A stretch of DNA of 42,748 bases, from NCBI RefSeq assembly GCF_000469345.1, contig NZ_KI271080.1, forward strand, positions 1-42,748. Reading direction: 5' to 3'. Below are positions 41,469-42,748 of this stretch, piece after piece; the first letter of the stretch is position 1, and every line of letters begins with the position of its first letter. The notes below the pieces were generated by a model. It did no database searches. It saw only the letters and a list, made by a program, of their open reading frames with translations, and had not been told where the DNA came from. The translations under genes and the position numbers were made by a program. Source of the stretch: Eubacterium ramulus ATCC 29099 (GTDB taxonomy: Bacteria; Bacillota; Clostridia; Lachnospirales; Lachnospiraceae).

Positions 41469-41640
41469 TTGGGGGCAAAAGATGCCGTACGAATTGTTCC
41501 GTACTTCGTACTCCCACAATTCTACCCAATATTCGCATATCGTGAAGCTGACGCTCCACTTTTATGCTCATATCAGGGCGGGTCATTAAGCCATAAAACC
41601 ACTCCTGTGCAAGCACATCGTGGTTTCAGGCTTTTGACCC
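41469..41640. ncRNA. Densely folded intergenic element, candidate structured RNA
   Basis: Three adjacent foldable units. Unit 1 (41469-41529) has TTGG/CCAA closing two arms, GGCA/TGCC and GAATTGT/ACAATTC, the second capped by GTAC-TTC-GTAC. Unit 2 (41535-41567) stacks GCATA/TATGC on GTGaAGC/GCTcCAC with a TGAC loop. Unit 3 (41580-41640) stacks GGGTCA/TGACCC, AAGCC/GGCTT, AAACCAC/GTGGTTT and TGTGC/GCACA with small internal loops. Such nesting is unlikely by chance. It ends 42 bases before an M42 peptidase gene on the plus strand. Strand and family are not known; no known riboswitch class was recognised. Confidence 0.55.
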
Positions 41641-41682
41641 TGGCATCATAAAATTAAAAGTATATAATTAAGGAGTTCGATT

Positions 41683-42705
41683 ATGGAAAATTCAACGATT
41701 ACTTTTATTACGGATCAGATGAAAGCTCTGACCTCTATTCCAAGTCCGTCCGGCTTCACAAAAGAAGTGGCACAGTATCTGGTTTCCACCTTAGAAGAAA
41801 TGGGATTTACACCGGAACGTTCCCGCAAGGGCAATGTCTGTGTAACAATCGGTGGGGAAGGAAGTCCGCTGATCCTGGCCGCTCATGTAGATACGTTAGG
41901 TGCCATGGTGCGTTCCATCAAGAGCAACGGCCGCCTGCGTCCGACGACACTGGGCGGACATCAGTGGTGCACGGCTGACGGTGAAAACTGCACCGTACAT
42001 ACAAGAGATGGAAAAGTATACACAGGTGTCGTATTAAACAAGGAACCGTCCGCACACGTAGCGGATCAGAAAGTAGAAGCGACAGAGGAAAATATGGAAA
42101 TCCTGCTGGATGAGAATGTAAGTACAGAGAAAGATGTAAAAGTACTGGGCATACAGGTGGGTGATATCATTGCAATGGATCCCCGCACGGTTGTAACTCC
42201 AAGCGGTTACATAAAAAGTCGTTTTCTGGATGATAAACTTTCTGCTGCTATCCTGCTTGGTATTGCAAAAGAAGTGGCTGAGAAAACAATTACTTTGAAT
42301 CGCAAAGTTTCCTTATTATTTACTGTTTATGAGGAAGTCGGACACGGCGGAAGTTCCATCCCGGCAGATACCGAAGAAATGATCTGCGTGGATATGGGCT
42401 GTGTCGGTGATGATCTGGGTTGTACCGAGCGCATGGTATCCATCTGTGCAAAGGATTCCGGTGGACCTTACAACTATGATCTGGTAACAGAGCTGTCCGA
42501 ACTTGCAAAAGCAAACGGTCTTGACTATGCGATCGACGTATATCCGCATTATGGCTCTGACGTAGAAGCCAGCCTGCGCGGCGGCTTTGATATCCGCCAC
42601 GGACTTATCGGACCGGGTGTGTATGCATCCCACAACTATGAGCGCTCTCATATAGACGGAGTCAGAAATACGCTTGCACTGTTAAAGGCATATTTAGGTA
42701 AATAA
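41683..42705 (+). CDS. M42 family glutamyl-type aminopeptidase
   Basis: Cytoplasmic metallo-aminopeptidase of 340 aa that trims N-terminal residues from peptides and usually forms a dodecameric shell. Expected metal and catalytic residues are in place: His68 and Asp70 in AAHVDTLG, Asp183 in FLDDKLSAA, Glu217/Glu218 in VYEEVGHGG, Asp237 in CVDMGC and His323 in ERSHIDG. RBS AAGGAG lies 9 bases before ATG. A TATAAT just before the ribosome site is too close to serve as promoter, so the mRNA probably begins upstream, within or before the folded element. It fits functionally with the nearby Opp importer and PepT but is transcribed the other way. Confidence 0.94.
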   Translation: MENSTITFITDQMKALTSIPSPSGFTKEVAQYLVSTLEEMGFTPERSRKGNVCVTIGGEGSPLILAAHVDTLGAMVRSIKSNGRLRPTTLGGHQWCTADGENCTVHTRDGKVYTGVVLNKEPSAHVADQKVEATEENMEILLDENVSTEKDVKVLGIQVGDIIAMDPRTVVTPSGYIKSRFLDDKLSAAILLGIAKEVAEKTITLNRKVSLLFTVYEEVGHGGSSIPADTEEMICVDMGCVGDDLGCTERMVSICAKDSGGPYNYDLVTELSELAKANGLDYAIDVYPHYGSDVEASLRGGFDIRHGLIGPGVYASHNYERSHIDGVRNTLALLKAYLGK

Positions 42706-42720
42706 CCAGCTGACAGAAAA

Positions 42721-42748
42721 TTCAAGTCGAACGCACGTGAGACTTGGT
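42721..42748. repeat. Repeat hairpin, copy 2 (at the window end)
   Basis: Same block as at 14322-14346: CAAGTC-GA-AC, loop, GT-GA-GACTTG, with only the loop changed (GCAC against GTTT). It lies 15 bases after the M42 peptidase stop and is cut by the window end, so what follows is not seen. Confidence 0.72.

Noticed and set aside
41463-41651. Open frame of 62 codons on the plus strand
   Set aside because: It lies entirely on the folded element, lacks a ribosome site and reads like translated hairpins.
41657-41670. TATAAT just upstream of the M42 gene as its promoter
   Set aside because: It is only a few bases before the ribosome binding site, so transcription from it would leave no usable leader.

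Overview
The window reads as chromosomal DNA of a gut-type Lachnospiraceae (Blautia-, Dorea- or Ruminococcus-like; an inference, not a species call). The grounds are strong AGGAGG-type ribosome binding sites, TTGACA/TATAAT promoters, moderate GC, Firmicutes-type lipoproteins, a clostridial-style cytoplasmic formate dehydrogenase, and PepT, Opp and YhgE/Pip genes typical of that family. No rRNA, tRNA, prophage, insertion sequence or CRISPR array was seen.

Region 1 (1-14400, minus strand) is the most interesting. A cyclic-di-GMP-I (GEMM-I) riboswitch at about 14225-14325 is followed by an intrinsic terminator. Downstream lie, in order: a receiver-HD-GYP response regulator (a predicted c-di-GMP phosphodiesterase); a lipoprotein joining a sugar-type solute-binding domain to a 5'-nucleotidase C-terminal domain; a hybrid histidine kinase with Cache, PAS and two receivers; a small amino-acid-type binding lipoprotein; a second Cache hybrid kinase; a BvgS-like hybrid kinase with two periplasmic binding domains; and a cytoplasmic GH13 alpha-glucosidase. 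Spacings are short or overlapping except for one 138-bp gap. The layout suggests a multi-input phosphorelay feeding a c-di-GMP-degrading output, with c-di-GMP acting back on the leader. No Hpt domain or DNA-binding output was seen.

Region 2 (14400-19400, minus strand) holds a large repeat-rich cell-surface protein with a sortase-like tail and a zinc-finger-less DnaJ/CbpA-type co-chaperone.

Region 3 (19430-27645) is a formate module: a NuoF-FeS/GltD-like flavoprotein, a Cys-type NuoG-like formate dehydrogenase and FdhD form an operon. Next to it are a FocA-family channel and a divergent PucR-type regulator. Formate handling fits an acetogenic or mixed-acid fermenter.

Region 4 (27685-32500, minus strand) is a tandem pair of YhgE/Pip membrane proteins, with an inverted repeat on the predicted start site.

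Region 5 (32672-41150, minus strand) covers peptide use: a GntR/FCD regulator, tripeptidase PepT, and an oppBCDFA importer whose OppC carries an unusual extracytoplasmic insertion. The opp promoter has a perfect 12-bp palindrome at its start site.

Region 6 (41150-42748) has a long intergenic stretch with a densely folded element, an M42 aminopeptidase on the plus strand, and, at the very end, a second copy of a hairpin that also sits just upstream of the riboswitch.
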